NCBI RefSeq assembly: GCF_007741475.1
Contig: NZ_CP036261.1
Coordinates: 1,116,001-1,180,000 of the forward strand
Direction: 5' to 3'
Length of the DNA: 64,000 nt
Source of the DNA: Rosistilla ulvae
GTDB lineage: Bacteria > Planctomycetota > Planctomycetia > Pirellulales > Pirellulaceae
The notes below the pieces were generated by a model. It was not told the origin of the DNA and did not search any database. It saw only the letters and a list, made by a program, of their open reading frames with translations. A program made the position numbers and the translations under genes. Positions 18,828 to 28,086 of the stretch are shown here, piece after piece. Each line of letters opens with the position of its first letter. The first letter of the stretch is position 1.

Positions 18828-19325
18828 ATGAATCAAGCTTCCCCCCCTGCCCTACGGATTGGTCTGGGATACGACACCCACCGGATTGGCCCCGCGCGGC
18901 CGTTTCTGCTGGGAGGTGTCGAGATCCCCTGGGACCGCGGGCTGATCGGTCACAGCGACGCCGACGTGCTGCTGCATGCGATCACCGACGCGCTGTTGGG
19001 AGCCGCGTCGCTGGGCGATATCGGCCGGATGTATCCCGACACCGATCCGGAGAACAAGGATCGCGACAGTGGGGAAATGCTAGCGGAGGCGATGCGGCGC
19101 GTTCGCGCCGCCGGTTGGGAGATCGTGAATCTCGACTGTGTCGTCCGAGCTCAGCAGCCCAAGATCTCGCCACACGCCGCAGCGATCTGTGCTCGGATCG
19201 CGGAAATCCTTGCAATTTCGGTCGACAGCGTCGGCATTAAGGGGAAGACGGGCGAACACGTCGGCCCGGTCGGACGCCAGGAAGCGATCGAAGCCCGCTG
19301 CGTGGCGTTGCTGTATCGCAGCTAG
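18828..19325 (+). CDS. ispF: 2-C-methyl-D-erythritol 2,4-cyclodiphosphate synthase
   Basis: 165 residues, normal for IspF. It makes the cyclic diphosphate intermediate of the MEP isoprenoid pathway. Metal-binding GYDTHRI and HSDADVLLHAITDALLGAA (Asp and His ligands of the zinc), DIGRMYPDTDPENK, and the C-terminal KGKTGEHVGPVGRQEAIEA substrate-loop motif are all present. It is divergent from the ABC ATPase. The cysS gene follows on the same strand after 173 bases; the ispF-cysS pairing is common in bacteria. Confidence 0.96.
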   Translation: MNQASPPALRIGLGYDTHRIGPARPFLLGGVEIPWDRGLIGHSDADVLLHAITDALLGAASLGDIGRMYPDTDPENKDRDSGEMLAEAMRRVRAAGWEIVNLDCVVRAQQPKISPHAAAICARIAEILAISVDSVGIKGKTGEHVGPVGRQEAIEARCVALLYRS

Positions 19326-19498
19326 AGAATCCGCCGCGGCGGCTCGCGACCGCATCGATGGGGGCTGGCGAAAGTCCGGGCTGCCCAATCGGGGGCGATT
19401 CTCTATAATCGCCGCATCATTGATGTTTTCACTCGATCGCGGTTTCCGTTTGATCGACTGTTTGGCCTTCCCGCTCCCACTCGGGCTCCGACACTACC

Positions 19499-21127
19499 AT
19501 GGCTGAGATTCGCGTTTACAACACTCTGTCGAAAACCAAAGAACCCTTTGCGCCGGTTCACCCTCCCAAGGTCGGGATGTATTTGTGCGGGCCGACTGTC
19601 TACAAGGAAGCTCACATCGGCCACATGGTCGGCCCGGTGATCTTCGATACGATCAAACGCTATCTCGCCTACAGCGGTTTTGACGTCACGTGGGTCGTGA
19701 ACATCACCGACGTCGACGACAAATTGATCGCCGAATCGCGCCGACGCGAGGTGCCGATGAGCCAGATCGCCGTCGAGATGACTGCCGATTACATGGCGAA
19801 CTTGAAAGAGCTGGGCGTGAATCAGATCGATTACCTGCCTCGCGCGACCGACCACATGGACGACATCATCGGCTTCATCCAGTCGCTGGAGTCGAAGGGC
19901 TTCGCGTATGCCAGCGATGGCGATGTCTTCTTCGACGTGGCTCGCGACAGCGGTTACGGCCAGCTGTCGAATCGATCGCCCGACGATCAACAGGGAGCCG
20001 GCGGCGAAGCGGCGGCCAAGAAGCGTTCCGCAGCGGACTTTGCACTCTGGAAGTCGGCTCGCGAAGGCGAACCCTGTTGGGACAGCCCTTGGGGAAAAGG
20101 CCGTCCGGGCTGGCACATCGAATGCTCGGCGATGAGTCATTATTATCTGGGCGAAACGTTCGACATCCACGGCGGCGGGCTGGATCTGATGTTCCCGCAT
20201 CACGAAAACGAACGAGCTCAAAGCAGCTGTTGCCACGGTTCGCCGATGGTTAAATATTGGATGCACAATGGGCTGATGCGAGCTGGCGGCGACGCGGGCA
20301 AGCTGGGCGGACGCAGCGAACGTGAGAAGGAAGCGGCGGGCGAAACGGCGGAATCGATCGAAGAGCAAGCTGCCGGGAAGATCTCGCGCAGCAAAGGTGC
20401 CGGCGGTTTGGCCGATCAGATCCGGCGCCACACCGGCGAACGGATCCGGTTCTTCTTGTTGCGATCGCACTACCGGTCGACGATCATTTTCGGCGAAGAG
20501 GGATTGCAGGAAGCGGCGACGGCCTTGGAAGGCTTCTATCGCTTCTTCGATCGCTTCGAGAAAGGAACCGGAATCGCGTTCTACGATCTTCCAACCGCCC
20601 GATCGCGAACTCAAGGCGATCTAATTTCGGGGGACGACGCCGATCTGAAAGCTGTCTTGGCCTGCCGCGACAAATACCGCGAAGCGATGGACGACGACTT
20701 CAATACCGGAGCGGCGTCGAGCCAGTTGTTCGATATCGTGCGGGCATTGAACAAGCAAGCCACCGCGATCAAGTTGCCCGAGCAAGCGGCGGCGCAGCAG
20801 GTTCCCGAGGATGCGACAGTCGAAGAGTTTTTGGCGTGGCTCGATTCGGCCAAGATCGCCAACCCCGACTTCATCAAGAGCGTCTTGGTGCTACGTGAAC
20901 TGACCGGGTTGTTGGGATTGTTTGGAAAGCGGCCACCGAAGGCGGCTGGCGGCGACGACGACAACGGCTTGGCCGACCAGTTGGTTGGCGTGTTGATCGA
21001 ACTCCGCAAGGAAGCACGCAGCAACAAAGACTTCGCGACCTCCGATGCGATCCGCGACCGTTTGGCCGCAATCGGCGTGGCGTTGTTGGATGGCAAGGAA
21101 GGTACGTCGTGGGAAATGCAAAAGTAA
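19499..21127 (+). CDS. cysS: cysteinyl-tRNA synthetase with KMSKS-loop insertion
   Basis: 542 residues, longer than the usual ~460. The class I HIGH motif is EAHIGH (39-42). A zinc ligand Cys is in MYLCGPTV (30), and others are in WHIECSAMS and PHHENE. The CysRS-specific [16 protein letters not shown] is intact. After HNGLMRAG, where KMSKS should follow at once, there is a ~30-residue charged insert ([17 protein letters not shown]...), then the altered loop KISRSKG (294-300). The rest ([14 protein letters not shown] and the helical DALR domain) is normal. It charges tRNA-Cys. The two catalytic Lys positions remain, so it should be active. The ruvC start overlaps its end. Confidence 0.95.
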   Translation: MAEIRVYNTLSKTKEPFAPVHPPKVGMYLCGPTVYKEAHIGHMVGPVIFDTIKRYLAYSGFDVTWVVNITDVDDKLIAESRRREVPMSQIAVEMTADYMANLKELGVNQIDYLPRATDHMDDIIGFIQSLESKGFAYASDGDVFFDVARDSGYGQLSNRSPDDQQGAGGEAAAKKRSAADFALWKSAREGEPCWDSPWGKGRPGWHIECSAMSHYYLGETFDIHGGGLDLMFPHHENERAQSSCCHGSPMVKYWMHNGLMRAGGDAGKLGGRSEREKEAAGETAESIEEQAAGKISRSKGAGGLADQIRRHTGERIRFFLLRSHYRSTIIFGEEGLQEAATALEGFYRFFDRFEKGTGIAFYDLPTARSRTQGDLISGDDADLKAVLACRDKYREAMDDDFNTGAASSQLFDIVRALNKQATAIKLPEQAAAQQVPEDATVEEFLAWLDSAKIANPDFIKSVLVLRELTGLLGLFGKRPPKAAGGDDDNGLADQLVGVLIELRKEARSNKDFATSDAIRDRLAAIGVALLDGKEGTSWEMQK

Positions 21128-21648
21128 AGGGAAAGGTCGCTGCCGGCGGGTCGACTGGCGGCGCGATCCTGGGGGTCGATCCCGGACTGAACATCACCGG
21201 CTACGGCGTGATCCGCTCGACCGCCGCTGGGATCGAACTGCTGGAAGCGGGGATCATCCGCACCAAAGCCAAGGCGTCGTTGGAACGGCGTCTGTTGGAT
21301 CTGCACGAAGGTTTGGGCGAAGTCATCGCCGCCCATAAACCAAGCGTGCTTGCGCTGGAACAACTCTATTCGCACTACAAGCGTCCGCAGACAGCGATCT
21401 TGATGGGGCATGCTCGCGGTGTGATCTGTCTGCTGGCGGCGCAAGCGGGGATCGCGATCGAGAGCTTCGAAGCGACCAGGGTCAAGCGGATGATGACCGG
21501 CAACGGCCACGCTCCCAAAGATCAGATGCAGATGGCGGTGAAGTTGCAGTTGAATTTGGCGACCGTTCCCGAGCCGCCCGACGTCGCCGACGCGCTTGCG
21601 ATCGCGCTGTGCCAGCAGCAGATGAGCAGCATGCAGGTGCAGCTTTAG
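21109..21648 (+). CDS. ruvC: Holliday junction resolvase RuvC
   Basis: 179 residues from a GTG at 21109, overlapping the cysS end by 19 bases. It cuts Holliday junctions symmetrically, with RuvAB. The RNase-H-like core has the catalytic Asp in [14 protein letters not shown], Glu in VLALEQLY, and the C-terminal acidic pair in [29 protein letters not shown] matches the family helix. ruvA and ruvB are not in the window. Confidence 0.95.
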   Translation: MGNAKVKGKVAAGGSTGGAILGVDPGLNITGYGVIRSTAAGIELLEAGIIRTKAKASLERRLLDLHEGLGEVIAAHKPSVLALEQLYSHYKRPQTAILMGHARGVICLLAAQAGIAIESFEATRVKRMMTGNGHAPKDQMQMAVKLQLNLATVPEPPDVADALAIALCQQQMSSMQVQL

Positions 21649-21680
21649 TTCTCGTTAAGCAGCAAGCAGGTAATTTCCTA

Positions 21681-21747
21681 GTTTAACCGCGTGGGAATCG
21701 CCCCGCGTTTTTCAGGGCCGCACGGCCCGATGGGCACGCGGTTAAAC
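21681..21747. repeat. 67-bp nested inverted repeat between convergent genes
   Basis: GTTTAACCGCGTG (21681-21693) is the exact reverse complement of CACGCGGTTAAAC (21735-21747). Inside is a second hairpin, GGGCC/GGCCC (21715-21719, 21724-21728). It sits between the converging ruvC and MFS genes and is followed by GAAAAAA on the right side. It could end transcription from both sides or be a short palindromic mobile repeat. Confidence 0.8.
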
Positions 21748-21787
21748 GAAAAAATACAATACGACCTGCTTACCAGATGGGCTCGCG

Positions 21788-23068
21788 CTAGGCTTCGTTC
21801 CAGCGGCGGACGATTCGCCAGAAGGCGATCGATGCGATCAGCCCGATCGTGGCGGCGACCGCAAGGGATGCGAAGAAGTATTGGTGGCCAAGTTCTCCCG
21901 GCCAGCGATCCAACAGGATGCCCATCCAAGGTCCCATGAAGACGTCGGGCGTGAAGCCGATGACTGAGACGATGCCGACCGCGCAGCCCGTGTCGCCAAA
22001 CGGCACGCGTCCTTCTTCCATCATGGCGAAGTAGAGTCCTCGCAGTGCGAAAACGCAGGCGCTGGTGCTGATCATCGTGGCGAAGAAGAACATCGACATG
22101 CCCGGCGGGAAAGCTCCGACGGCCAACATGCCGCTGCCGATTCCGAATCCCAGCAGGCTCAAGATCGTCAGTCGGGCGACGCCAAAGCGATCGGCTAGCA
22201 GGCCCGCGGCGACTGCTGCCACAGGACGCATCCACATCGAAAGCGTGCCGACCTGAGCTGCTTGCACTTCGTCGAACTCCAGCACCTCGTGCGCGTAGAG
22301 CGAGATATTGTCGAGGCCCTTGTAGCCGACGTAGGCACTGACGACAACGATCGCTTGCAGCCACACCGTCGGCATCTTTAGCACGCGGCGGACCGCACCC
22401 AACGGGCGTTTGAGTTCGATTGGATCCGACGGTTCTCCCTGCCGCGGCAATGCGAACCAGACCAGCACCGCGGCGGCCAGCGTGATCCCTGTGAACAGGT
22501 AGACGACTTGTTGGAAGGCGTGGGTTCGTTGAGCCGCGGATGCCGTTTGGACATCTTCGGGCATCAACAGCGCGAACAACGCCACTGCTCCGCTGCCAAT
22601 CGCGGCGGCGACGAGGCCACGTCCTCCGTCGAGGAATCCGAAGGCGCGGCCGGGGAGCATCGCGCCGCCCCAGGCTCGTGTCGCTCGAATCAACGGTGCC
22701 CAAAACAGCAGGATCGTGGTGGCACCCCAGAAACCGTAGAGCAGTTTGAGCCCGCCGAGCGAAGGGATCGATGCTAGCAGCAAGCCGCCAGCGGCGGTCG
22801 CTAGCAGTGCCACGGCCATCAGCTTGCGTGCCGAGAACATGTCCGCCAGCGGGCCGCCGGGGAAATAGGCGATCATCGCCACCACGCCGTACAGCGAAAA
22901 CGCGATCCCCAGTTCGAGGTTCGTCAGCTGAAAGACTTCCAGCAGAGTCGGCCTAAAGACCCGAGGCAGTACAAACGGCAAAAAGAAGACAGCTTCCCCA
23001 GCCACGATAAGCGTGAACATCGCGATCGCACGGGCGATGGGGGACGGTGGTTGGTCGGGCTTGGTCAC
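21788..23068 (-). CDS. MFS transporter
   Basis: 426 residues from the GTG at 23068 (TKPDQPP follows). The frame is open to 23200, but the extra 44 residues look non-conserved. Twelve hydrophobic segments are visible. The MFS loop 2-3 motif is GGPLADMFSARKLMAV, and loop 8-9 has AAGLLADRFGVARL. The family is a generic major facilitator and the substrate is unknown. It converges on ruvC and is divergent from the Pro/Gln-rich protein gene. Confidence 0.85.
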   Translation of the reverse strand: MTKPDQPPSPIARAIAMFTLIVAGEAVFFLPFVLPRVFRPTLLEVFQLTNLELGIAFSLYGVVAMIAYFPGGPLADMFSARKLMAVALLATAAGGLLLASIPSLGGLKLLYGFWGATTILLFWAPLIRATRAWGGAMLPGRAFGFLDGGRGLVAAAIGSGAVALFALLMPEDVQTASAAQRTHAFQQVVYLFTGITLAAAVLVWFALPRQGEPSDPIELKRPLGAVRRVLKMPTVWLQAIVVVSAYVGYKGLDNISLYAHEVLEFDEVQAAQVGTLSMWMRPVAAVAAGLLADRFGVARLTILSLLGFGIGSGMLAVGAFPPGMSMFFFATMISTSACVFALRGLYFAMMEEGRVPFGDTGCAVGIVSVIGFTPDVFMGPWMGILLDRWPGELGHQYFFASLAVAATIGLIASIAFWRIVRRWNEA

Positions 23069-23374
23069 ACGCGGTTCCGGTTCAGACAAAAACTGAAGGA
23101 CTGAAAAACTGTCCTGCGGGGGTGAGCCCCTATCGCGAGACAAGCATCCGCGTGCTGGATGGCTGAAGAACGTCACCGCCGACTGGCGAAACTCTCGCAA
23201 ACAGAGGGCATGATAGCACGTTTGCGGTTCGGATTGTACGCGCGGCCGTTGGCGTTGGGCGATCGATCGAGCCGAGATATGCTAGCCTTGTCTTTCGATT
23301 GGCATTGCCGAAAGATAACGATGCGATTTACAAGCGATGTTCGCTCGCACAGGAATGCCGATTGGAGGATGAGG
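23069..23374. other. divergent upstream region
   Basis: 306 bases between the MFS start and the Pro/Gln-rich protein start. It should contain both promoters, but no convincing -35/-10 pair can be called. A ribosome site GGAGG (23365-23369) for the rightward gene is the only clear signal. Confidence 0.45.
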
Positions 23375-24280
23375 ATGATTGCTCGAAACCCACTGACACT
23401 ACTCGCAACCACGCTGCTGCTGCTGCAAGGCGTTGCGGTCGGGCAATACGCTCAAGACGCATGGGGTTCGCGCAACGTGGCTCCCGCCGCGCAAGCCAAT
23501 CCGTCCAGCGCGATTCGTCCAATCGATGCGCCGAGCATCGTCGATCGGTATCGCCCGCGCGGTTTTCAGTCCAATCCGCAGCCTGCCCCGCCGGTGAATG
23601 TCGCCAGTGCTCAGGTGGGCCAATACCCGGCGCAGCAGTATCCTGTGCAGCCGAGCCCGATCCAGCAGACCGCTTATCAAGTGCCTGGCGATCAACAGCA
23701 GCTCGCGCAACCGGCACTCCCCGGTGGTCAGGCTCAAGGCCCCGCGAACCCGTTCCAGAATCAGCAGAATTTGTCGGTTCAGGGGCAACCGCCGCAGAAC
23801 TTTCAAAATCCGCAGCAGCCGATCGCTCCAAGTATCGCTCCGCCGCCAACCTTAGCGCAGCCGCAGTACGGTCAGACGCAGCCGACTTACCCGCAGACGT
23901 TGTATCCTCAACCGCAGCAGCAATATCCGCTGCCACAGCAACAGGTCTCGGGGCAGCCGTTTGCTTCGATGGGGACCAGCCCAGCCATTTCGCCAGCATC
24001 GACTTGGACCGCCGGCGGAGCTTGGGATTGCGGAAACGTCGCGCAGACAAGTGCCGTCTCACCACAGGTTTACGTGCCGCCGAACACCTACACGCCACCG
24101 GTCATCACGCCGGACATGGCTCCCAACGCCTACTCGCCGAACAACGCGGGATACCGACCCATTGTCGCCTTGGGGTCGCCTTATCCAAACGTTCAAGTCG
24201 GTCGAGGAATCATCGGCCAACCGACAGTCTACGTTCCGAACCAACCGATTCGGAATTTCTTCCGCTACCTGTCGCCCTGA
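23375..24280 (+). CDS. Pro/Gln-rich secreted protein
   Basis: 301 residues from the ATG at 23375 (GGAGG at 23365-23369, 5-base spacing; the ATG at 23369 lies inside that ribosome site). A signal peptide is followed by a low-complexity region (~50-230) rich in Pro, Gln, Tyr and Ala, with many PQQ, QYP and QPxP runs. A less biased end (NFFRYLSP) follows with GYRPIVALGSP. It is likely extracellular or wall-associated; the disordered PQ-rich body suggests a structural or adhesive role, by inference only. It stands alone, just before the tandem repeats. Confidence 0.7.
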   Translation: MIARNPLTLLATTLLLLQGVAVGQYAQDAWGSRNVAPAAQANPSSAIRPIDAPSIVDRYRPRGFQSNPQPAPPVNVASAQVGQYPAQQYPVQPSPIQQTAYQVPGDQQQLAQPALPGGQAQGPANPFQNQQNLSVQGQPPQNFQNPQQPIAPSIAPPPTLAQPQYGQTQPTYPQTLYPQPQQQYPLPQQQVSGQPFASMGTSPAISPASTWTAGGAWDCGNVAQTSAVSPQVYVPPNTYTPPVITPDMAPNAYSPNNAGYRPIVALGSPYPNVQVGRGIIGQPTVYVPNQPIRNFFRYLSP

Positions 24281-24300
24281 TCGCGACTGGCGCAGCCTGC

Positions 24301-25055
24301 ACCCGCCCGGCGAAGCTGGGAGGGTCGAAAAACAAGCGTTTAGCGAAGTTTTTCGGGGAGGGCTTACTTTGATGACCAAGCGTCGCGGCTTTACCTTTCG
24401 AACTCCCCTCCCCGAACATCGCTTCGCTCGTTCGACCCTCCCCTACAAACTGCGTTTGGGGAGGGTGAAGTGCTGCCGGCGACGTCCAACTTCACCCGCC
24501 CGGCGAAGCTGGGAGGGTCGAAAAACAAGCGTTTAGCGAGTTTTTCGGGGAGGGCTTACCAGCAACCATCGACCGGCCGGGATTTGACTCAAGAACTCCC
24601 CTCCCCCGAACATCGCTCCGCTCGTTCGACCCTCCCCCGCAAACTGCGTTTGGGGAAGGGTGCAGTGCTGCCGGCGACGTCCAACTGCACCCGCCCGGCG
24701 AAGCTGGGAGGGTCAAAAAACTAGCGTTTAGCGAGTTTTTTGGGGAGGGCCTACCAGCACCGATCAACCGGCCGGGATTTGACTCAAGAACTCCCCTCCC
24801 CGAACTTTGCTTCGCTCGTTCGACCCTCCCCCGCAAACTGCGTTTGGGGGAGGGGGAAGTGCTGCCGGCGACGTCCAGCTTCACCCGCCCGGCGGAGCTG
24901 GGAGGGTCAAAAAACAAGCGTTTAGCGAGTTTTTTGGGGAGGGCGTACCGGCACCGATCGACCGGCCGGGATTTACCTCTCGGACTCCCCTCCCCGAACT
25001 TTGCTTCGCTCGTTCGACCCTCCCCTGCAAACTGCGTTTGGGGAGGGGGAAGTGT
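24301..25055. repeat. four tandem ~194-bp structured repeats
   Basis: Units begin at 24301, 24494, 24689 and 24883 with ACCCGCCCGGCGAAGCTGGG (one base differs in the fourth). Spacings are 193, 195 and 194; the last unit ends ~25055, six bases from the 3' end of the leftward CxxCH gene. Each unit holds paired arms. GGGAGGGTCGAA (24318-24329 in unit 1) matches TTCGACCCTCCC (24431-24442). Inside are TCGGGGAGGG and CCCTCCCCGA. A short hairpin CTCCCC...GGGGAG around AAACTGCGTTT ends the unit. The frames open through it on both strands carry no protein family and reflect the repeat. It fills the whole gap between the two genes. Confidence 0.93.
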
Positions 25056-25060
25056 TCCGA

Positions 25061-28000
25061 TCACTGCACTGGAGTGAAGTCGGACTGGAAGTAGGCCGAC
25101 AGATCGATGATCTGTTGGTGCGTTAAGTCGTCCAGCAGTCCTTCGGGCATCAGCGAAACTCCGGTCGCCGTGATCTCTTCGATATCGTCTTTGGCGAGCG
25201 TGATCTTTTCTTTTGGCGTCTGCAGAACCACGCGTTGGTCATCCTGCGATTCGATCACGCCGGCCAGCACGCGTCCGTCGATCGTTTCGATCGTGCTCAT
25301 CTTGTAAGCCATCGGGACCAATGTGTTCGGCGAGATCACGTTTTCCAAGAAGTATTCGACGCTCTTGCGTTGACCGCCGGTAAGATCCGGACCGATCGTG
25401 CCTCCTTCGTTTAACAGCTTATGGCAGGTCGCACACTTCTGCACAAAGACCTGCTTGCCTGCATGCAGGTCCGCCCCCGCGATCGCGTCTTCGGTCAGCA
25501 TCCGCTTCATCTGGTCGATCTGGCGGTTGCGTGTCGCGTCGGTTGCGGTGACTGTGCCGTAGATCTTGCGGAGCTGATCTTGGACGGCTTTGTCTTTCAA
25601 GCGACTCAATTGTCCAACGGCGAACGTCGTCAGGACGGTTTCGGGAACCTGCTTGTTTTCGATCGCACTCAACAGTCGTTTGGCGTAGCTGTTCCGCGTG
25701 ACCATCGCATCGATCAATGCGGTCTGTTGGTCGGCGGGCAGGTTGCCAAAGTCGGCGATCAGCTCCGCGGCGGTGTCGGGAAGTTCGACGTTGCCCAGGG
25801 CGCGAAGGGCTTGCGTGCGCAGCGACTGCAGTTTCAGTCCCTGCTGGACGACCGAGGCGGTGTCGGCGTCGGAATACTGGACCAGCAGGTCGAAGGCGTT
25901 TTGAGCGTCGTCCGCTTCGCCAGTCAGCGCGGCTGCCAGTTGTTTGCGGGCCGAAGCGTCGCCAAAGATGAGCGCCAGTTCATAGCCCAGTCGATTGCTT
26001 TGAATCGATCCATCCAGCAAGCTGTCACGCGCTTCGGACCAAGCTTGCGGGGCGTCGATCGAACGTCCTCGCAGCGCTTCCAGCAGTCCCGAGATCAGCG
26101 ATTCTCTGGAAGCCGGTGGGCACTGGGCCGATGCGGCGACGGTCAGAACGAGATCGTGCGCGTCGATCGCTGCCAGTTTTTGCGAGATGCAGTGGGCCAA
26201 GATCGGTGGTTCAAAGGCCGCGTATTGTTGGCTCAGAGCCTGGATCGCCGCGGGATCTTGTTGCAGCGTTTCGTCGTTGAATCGCGGTTCGATCGCATAC
26301 CACATCAACTGCAGCAACCGCTTGCGGAGGTTTTCGTTCGCGATGTTCGCAACCAGTTCGGGCGTGATGTTTTCGATCGAGACATCGTCGCGGCGGATCG
26401 CGGCGGCAACTTGTTCTTGCAGCAGCAAGCCGGCGGATTGGTTGGCGGTTTGGATCGTCCCGGCGGCGATCGAAGCATCTTCGCTCGCCAGTCGCGTCGC
26501 CCAGGCTTGCAGGTTGATGTCGCCGCGAGCCGCCTCTTGCAGGATCGATGGATCGGCGAGACCACAGGCGGCGGTCAGCCACAGCATCCGCAGCTTGAGC
26601 CGCGAATTTTCAAGGGGCAGATCGCGATAGGCTTGGACGATTTTCGATGCCAGTTGTTTGTTGTTGGGCTGCGTGGCAACACGATGTTGCAGCACGCGCC
26701 GGGCGGTCTGCATGAACCAGGCGTTTTCATGGTTCTGCAGTTCCAGCAATTGATCGTCCGGCAGAGCGTTCAGGTCGCCCGACCATTGCCGCGGCGTGCC
26801 GTAAGCGATCTTGAAGATCCGCCCGGTCTCAACGTGGATGTCGACGAAGTCGTGGCACTCGCCGGTGTCGTTCCAGTCGAGTACATAAACGGTTCCGTCG
26901 GGGCCGTATTTCATCTCGACGCCGCGGAAGAAGGGATCGACCGATTGCATGAAGTCGGCGTTGTGGCTGGCGACGTATCCGTCGGGCGATGCGACCAACC
27001 GATCGCAATTCATTCGCCGCCCGTGGATGTTGATCGTGTACAGTTTGTCGCGATACTTCTCCGGCCAGTTGTCGCCTTGGTAGATCATCGCGCCGCAGTG
27101 GGCGTGTCCGCCGCCGGCGTCGTCATGTTTGCCGCCGATCGAAACGTTCCAATAACCGCCGGCCCAGTGGATGTGGTCGGCGCAGGAATCCATCAGCGTG
27201 AAGGTGTAGGGATTCAGGTCGTTGCCAAACATGCGTTTGAAACGCGCGCCGGGAATCGCATGGAAGACGTGTTCGATCACACAGTTGGTGAAGAAGGCTT
27301 GGCCGACTGAATTCCAGTCGATGCCCCACGGGTTGGTGCTCCCCGCGCTGTAGGGTTCGAAGGCTTTTTCAGTCGGATGGAATCGCCAGACGCCGCAGGT
27401 CATCGGTACCGGTGGTTGGTCCGGTTTGGCGGAGTTGGTGACTTGGCTGACATCGAGGATGCCGTGCATACCGTACAGCCAGCCATCGGGTCCCCAGTGC
27501 AAGCCGTTAAAAACATTGTGCTTCATCTTCAGCGAGAAGCCCGACAGCAGAGTTTCCGCGGGGCCATCGGGAACGTCGTCGCCGTCGGCATCGGGAATGA
27601 AGATCAGGTCGGGCGAACTGCACAGATAAACGCCGCCAAATCCGACTTCGATCCCCGAAAGATTGCGACCGTTGTCCAAGAAGACGGTTCGCCGATCGTG
27701 GCGTCCGTCGCCATCGGTGTCTTCAAAAATCAGGACACGATCTTTGCCCTGGTCGACGCCGATGTCCTGCCAATCGGGATAAGAGGTGCACTCGACGACC
27801 CACAGTCGCCCACGCGTGTCGATCGTCATTGCGATCGGTTGCACGACGTCCGGTTCGGCTGCGAAAACCGTAGCGCCGAAGCCGTCGGGCAGCTTCATTT
27901 CGGCAGCGGCTTGTTGGGCGGGCATCGCCGCGGGGGCTGTCTCTTGCCCCGCAGCGATCGCATGGAAACTGAGGATGAATACGAGGGGTAGGAGCCGAGT

Positions 28001-28063
28001 CAACGTGGTGTTCCTTCGAATGTGCCGCAGCGGGCGGGGGCCGATGTTGGGGAGGTCGGCCAT
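25061..28063 (-). CDS. PVC-type haem-binding CxxCH protein (dehydrogenase-like propeller + HEAT + cytochrome c)
   Basis: 1000 residues with a signal peptide (hydrophobic LPLVFILSFHAIAAG). An N-terminal six-bladed propeller of the membrane-bound dehydrogenase type follows (~55-420: FAAEPDVVQPIAMTID, DTDGDGRHDRRTVF, GLHWGPDGWLYGMHG, RFHPTEKAFEPYSAGSTNPWG). An all-helical HEAT-like middle (~450-840) comes next. The C-terminal cytochrome c domain has CATCH (877-881) and the GPDLTGGQRKSVEYFLENV segment of TIGR02603-type domains. These proteins are common in planctomycetes and are thought to be periplasmic, sugar- or polyol-oxidising or binding; the substrate is not shown. The site-2 protease gene lies upstream on the same strand. 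Confidence 0.9.
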   Translation of the reverse strand: MADLPNIGPRPLRHIRRNTTLTRLLPLVFILSFHAIAAGQETAPAAMPAQQAAAEMKLPDGFGATVFAAEPDVVQPIAMTIDTRGRLWVVECTSYPDWQDIGVDQGKDRVLIFEDTDGDGRHDRRTVFLDNGRNLSGIEVGFGGVYLCSSPDLIFIPDADGDDVPDGPAETLLSGFSLKMKHNVFNGLHWGPDGWLYGMHGILDVSQVTNSAKPDQPPVPMTCGVWRFHPTEKAFEPYSAGSTNPWGIDWNSVGQAFFTNCVIEHVFHAIPGARFKRMFGNDLNPYTFTLMDSCADHIHWAGGYWNVSIGGKHDDAGGGHAHCGAMIYQGDNWPEKYRDKLYTINIHGRRMNCDRLVASPDGYVASHNADFMQSVDPFFRGVEMKYGPDGTVYVLDWNDTGECHDFVDIHVETGRIFKIAYGTPRQWSGDLNALPDDQLLELQNHENAWFMQTARRVLQHRVATQPNNKQLASKIVQAYRDLPLENSRLKLRMLWLTAACGLADPSILQEAARGDINLQAWATRLASEDASIAAGTIQTANQSAGLLLQEQVAAAIRRDDVSIENITPELVANIANENLRKRLLQLMWYAIEPRFNDETLQQDPAAIQALSQQYAAFEPPILAHCISQKLAAIDAHDLVLTVAASAQCPPASRESLISGLLEALRGRSIDAPQAWSEARDSLLDGSIQSNRLGYELALIFGDASARKQLAAALTGEADDAQNAFDLLVQYSDADTASVVQQGLKLQSLRTQALRALGNVELPDTAAELIADFGNLPADQQTALIDAMVTRNSYAKRLLSAIENKQVPETVLTTFAVGQLSRLKDKAVQDQLRKIYGTVTATDATRNRQIDQMKRMLTEDAIAGADLHAGKQVFVQKCATCHKLLNEGGTIGPDLTGGQRKSVEYFLENVISPNTLVPMAYKMSTIETIDGRVLAGVIESQDDQRVVLQTPKEKITLAKDDIEEITATGVSLMPEGLLDDLTHQQIIDLSAYFQSDFTPVQ

Positions 28064-28086
28064 TGTAACTGCGGCATATGCGAAAG

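Noticed and set aside
19403-20614. 403-codon frame antisense to cysS
   Set aside because: cysS is certain on the other strand; the antisense product has no domain.
24492-25064. Open frames in the tandem-repeat block on both strands
   Set aside because: The protein copies simply mirror the ~194-bp DNA repeat and have no signal, domain or ribosome site.
25421-27310. Long open frame on the plus strand (629 codons) across the CxxCH gene
   Set aside because: It lies antisense to a gene with clear domains and has no family features. Long antisense frames are common in GC-rich genes.
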